From NCBI RefSeq assembly GCF_022348185.1, contig NZ_JAKRFD010000004.1:303032-367031 (forward strand): a stretch of DNA of 64,000 nucleotides. The letters run 5' to 3'. The notes beneath the pieces are model-generated. The model saw only the letters and a program-made list of their open reading frames with translations, was not told the DNA's origin and ran no database searches. This stretch comes from Epibacterium sp. Ofav1-8. Lineage in GTDB: Bacteria > Pseudomonadota > Alphaproteobacteria > Rhodobacterales > Rhodobacteraceae. Positions 63,001 to 64,000 of the stretch are shown here, one piece after another (position 1 is the first letter of the stretch; the number at the start of each line of letters is the position of its first letter). Made by a program: the position numbers and the translations under genes.

Positions 63001-64000
63001 ACCGTGGTGGTGCCGGTCACATCCCCGCTGGTGGTGAAGCTGCCGCCGGTGTTGGTCAAGCTGCCAATAGCGCCCGCGCTGGTGCCGCTGCCCGCATTGG
63101 TCACGGTCGCAACAGTCGCGCCGGACGCAATCTCCAGCGTGCCGTCGGTGCTATTCTCCAGATCCGACACATTGCCATCTGTCACATGGGTGCTGCCGTG
63201 GTTGGTCACGGTCCCGGCGGTGCCGCTGGTGGTGAAGGTGGTGTCGGAGGACACGGTCACCGCGTCGACCACGACACCGCTGTTGGTGATCGTATTGGCA
63301 CCGGCGCCCGAGATTGTGCCCTGAATGGTGCCGCTGTTGGTCAGCGTCCCGCTCCCCACAACCGTGACATCGCCGCCGATCACACCACCGTCGTTGTCCA
63401 TTTGCGAACTGCCGGTCAGGCCGACTGTGCCGGTGATGTTGCCCGTATTGGTGATTACCCCGCTGCCGCTCGTGGTCAGGCTGCCGATGGTACCGGCGCT
63501 TGTTACCGTGCTGCTCCCGGTGTTCGCAACCGTCGACACGGAGGCATCCGCACCAACCACCAGCGTAGCTCCGCCGTTGTTGTCAATGCTTCCCACGGTG
63601 CCATCCGAAATGCTGGCGCTGCCGCCACTATTGCTCAGCTCCGTCACGGAGCCGTCGGACATCGACATTGTGGCGCCGTTCACCACCTCATACACGGTTC
63701 CGCCCGATACGGTCAGCGTGGCACTGCCGGTATTGCGGACCTGAGTTAAAGTACCGCCGGATAGGGTGGCCTCACCGTCATTGTCCAGATCGGCCACCGT
63801 GCCGCCAGAGACAGTCACGTCGCCGCCCGACAGGTTGTCCAGATCCGCCACAGTGCCGCCCGAGACGGTCACGTCGCCGCTGTTGTCCACCGACCCGGCC
63901 GTGCCGCTGGTCGCAAGCGCGCCGCCGGAGGCCACCGTCACGTCGCCCTGCAAGTCGCCGTCGCCATCATTGGTCAGCGTGCCGCCCGAGACCGTGGTGG
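60006..64000 (-). CDS. giant repetitive autotransporter/adhesin (5' part beyond right edge)
   Basis: The 3' 1330 codons of a type V secreted protein; the frame stays open to position 64000, so the N-terminus and signal peptide lie outside. The passenger is Gly/Ser/Thr/Val-rich, made of short beta-helix rungs in imperfect repeats of about 102 residues (GDVTGTTTVSGGSVTNDGGS, then GATLVTSGTAGTVSNAGS) and an 18-residue unit (DVTVSGGTVADLDNLSGG, at 63781-63885). A beta-barrel autotransporter domain of about 280 residues begins near PCGFGTWSRATGGTATASGS and ends with the terminal Phe (AQVRLQF). Cell-surface adhesion or biofilm role is likely. Its upstream gene context is unknown. Confidence 0.93.
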   Translation of the reverse strand, partial: TTVSGGTLTNDGDGDLQGDVTVASGGALATSGTAGSVDNSGDVTVSGGTVADLDNLSGGDVTVSGGTVADLDNDGEATLSGGTLTQVRNTGSATLTVSGGTVYEVVNGATMSMSDGSVTELSNSGGSASISDGTVGSIDNNGGATLVVGADASVSTVANTGSSTVTSAGTIGSLTTSGSGVITNTGNITGTVGLTGSSQMDNDGGVIGGDVTVVGSGTLTNSGTIQGTISGAGANTITNSGVVVDAVTVSSDTTFTTSGTAGTVTNHGSTHVTDGNVSDLENSTDGTLEIASGATVATVTNAGSGTSAGAIGSLTNTGGSFTTSGDVTGTTTVSGGSVTNDGGSFQGDVTVADGATLVTSGTAGTVSNAGSTSVTGGSVDDLDNSTSGTVSVSAGASVASLSNAGTGSSAGEVGTLTQTAGSFTNTGDVTGTTTITGGTVSNDGGDLQGAVSVAAGATLETSGSADEVTSAGTVAINGGTVAELTNSGAVTIAAAGTLGALTTSAGSVDNSGAISGDVAIAGGTVTSSGSIGGAVTLSGGSLETSGSIGGALTNTASLVSTGSIGGDLVNQGSATASLSGSLSGTLSTADSAAVTISGDLSGLAGITHDSSEDFVVEGGTTVLAADASVANAGTFVISGASLNGSGTGSFVNAASASLSVGSGGGLGLDLSNSGSVEVVAGGTVTGTITNASGATLDLDGSVGGDVSNAGVMALAGDISGGLSNTGTLTVDGTAEVGGQFSNTGTLTVSGSLAHGVFNNTGSDSAEGTPIWSAEMAVSDAVLQVASSGALTSGTLNNASTLGLNDGASVTSAVVNSGTIFADGSVTGAGSLTHETGAIIDLADGDSDDVFTVTGDAVLNGTFEVDIVLEGEELTGDQIAVAGAVSGHATFNLNLSDDDPNDLLGSVDVLTYGSGALDSVTVNGLPNSGAAVFALVNNTDTGSYQLQSGANPAIGGLATGLALTQSLIGSVVNRPTSPFVTGLAVPGEEPCGFGTWSRATGGTATASGSSETALGTYESELSADYHGLQIGADYSCFGGAFNGWDLSFGGILGYNGGSTNQPVYFFDASTGEVNTDILTSTNRTSFTQTYGSAYIAASRSFADSGRVLFADLQVRTDKTGFDLDNTVNGAALDAVRTLSDDPTLTLEDLSFGVRDQSYDSTGVTIGGSAGLSIPINEAKDLRIVPTLGFSLANIETDTLFFDNGELEIEEIESRVGFAGLTIAKTKIAPSGTAAFNYFATATVYHDFGSPAVSNFYLYDSDTGERNGEVLSSTSSNLGTYGELSVGMNFTKILQAGSALPARQLDTSVRLDSRFSDKLDSWGLTAQVRLQF
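62701..63324 (-). repeat. 306-bp tandem repeats within the autotransporter gene
   Basis: Two consecutive units of 306 bases (102 codons) are clearest, with GDVTGTTT encoded near 62711 and again 306 bases away near 63017. A further decayed unit continues towards the right edge. Confidence 0.75.
63778..63885 (-). repeat. 54-bp tandem repeat in the autotransporter gene
   Basis: Two units of 54 bases encode DVTVSGGTVADLDNLSGG and DVTVSGGTVADLDNDGEA; TTGTCCAGAT starts at 63781 and again at 63835. Confidence 0.8.

Noticed and set aside
60267..63749. 1160-codon open frame on the plus strand opposite the autotransporter
   Set aside because: It is antisense to a long Gly/Ser/Thr repeat gene in high-GC DNA; the frame encodes Arg/Gly/Ala-rich low-complexity sequence without start context or family.

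Overview
The window is chromosomal DNA from an alphaproteobacterium, most likely a marine Rhodobacteraceae (Roseobacter-group) species. This rests on the high GC, a Shemin-pathway 5-aminolevulinate synthase (hemA), a prfB without the programmed frameshift, the ispG-rodZ neighbourhood, and small families typical of the group (DUF465, DUF4453, DUF2189). The assignment is inference from gene content.

Layout. 1-2.2 kb: acetolactate synthase (ilvB, cut by the left edge, and ilvN). 2.6-8.6 kb: an XRE regulator, a DUF2189 membrane protein, an amidase, a secreted unknown and prfB. 8.7-16.1 kb: cell-envelope genes (PBP1a, N-acetylmuramoyl-L-alanine amidase, M48/TPR protease, DsbA-like oxidoreductase) and an aminotransferase. 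16.2-25.2 kb: ispG, rodZ-like, hemA with an FNR-type box, an M20 peptidase, a thioesterase, three tandem tRNA-Asp genes, an HxlR regulator opposite a duplicated DUF1428 protein, and a VOC protein. 25.3-28.8 kb: DUF465 plus a new small ORF, an OxyR-like LysR regulator, an EAL protein and a LuxR-type regulator.

From about 28 kb to 48.8 kb the DNA looks like a decayed genomic island. It is visibly less GC-rich in its first half, holds IS3 and IS5 transposase remnants and non-coding stretches, and ends in a phage-integrase fragment against tRNA-Val. Its cargo includes (a) a minus-strand array of small secreted proteins. Five of them share a cysteine-patterned N-terminal module and one is a DUF4453 protein; two membrane proteins (a TMEM43 homologue and an unknown) lie upstream. 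(b) A 987-residue beta-helix/PKD/LamG/RTX protein. (c) A LysR regulator between two inverted copies of a 50-bp putative operator, one upstream of a DUF2938 gene and one upstream of a six-gene operon (VOC, DUF2306, DUF6326-like, VTT-like membrane protein, P-loop kinase-like, MATE transporter).

Right of tRNA-Val the GC-rich core resumes. It carries a histidine phosphatase, then half of a type VI secretion cluster in the order tssK-tssL-tssM-tagF-pppA-ppkA (membrane complex plus the Thr-phosphorylation switch), and finally the C-terminal part of a very large repetitive autotransporter that runs off the right edge. The best candidates for something undescribed are the four-cysteine secreted-protein array (29.9-34.3 kb) and the two-operator LysR regulon (42.1-48.2 kb).
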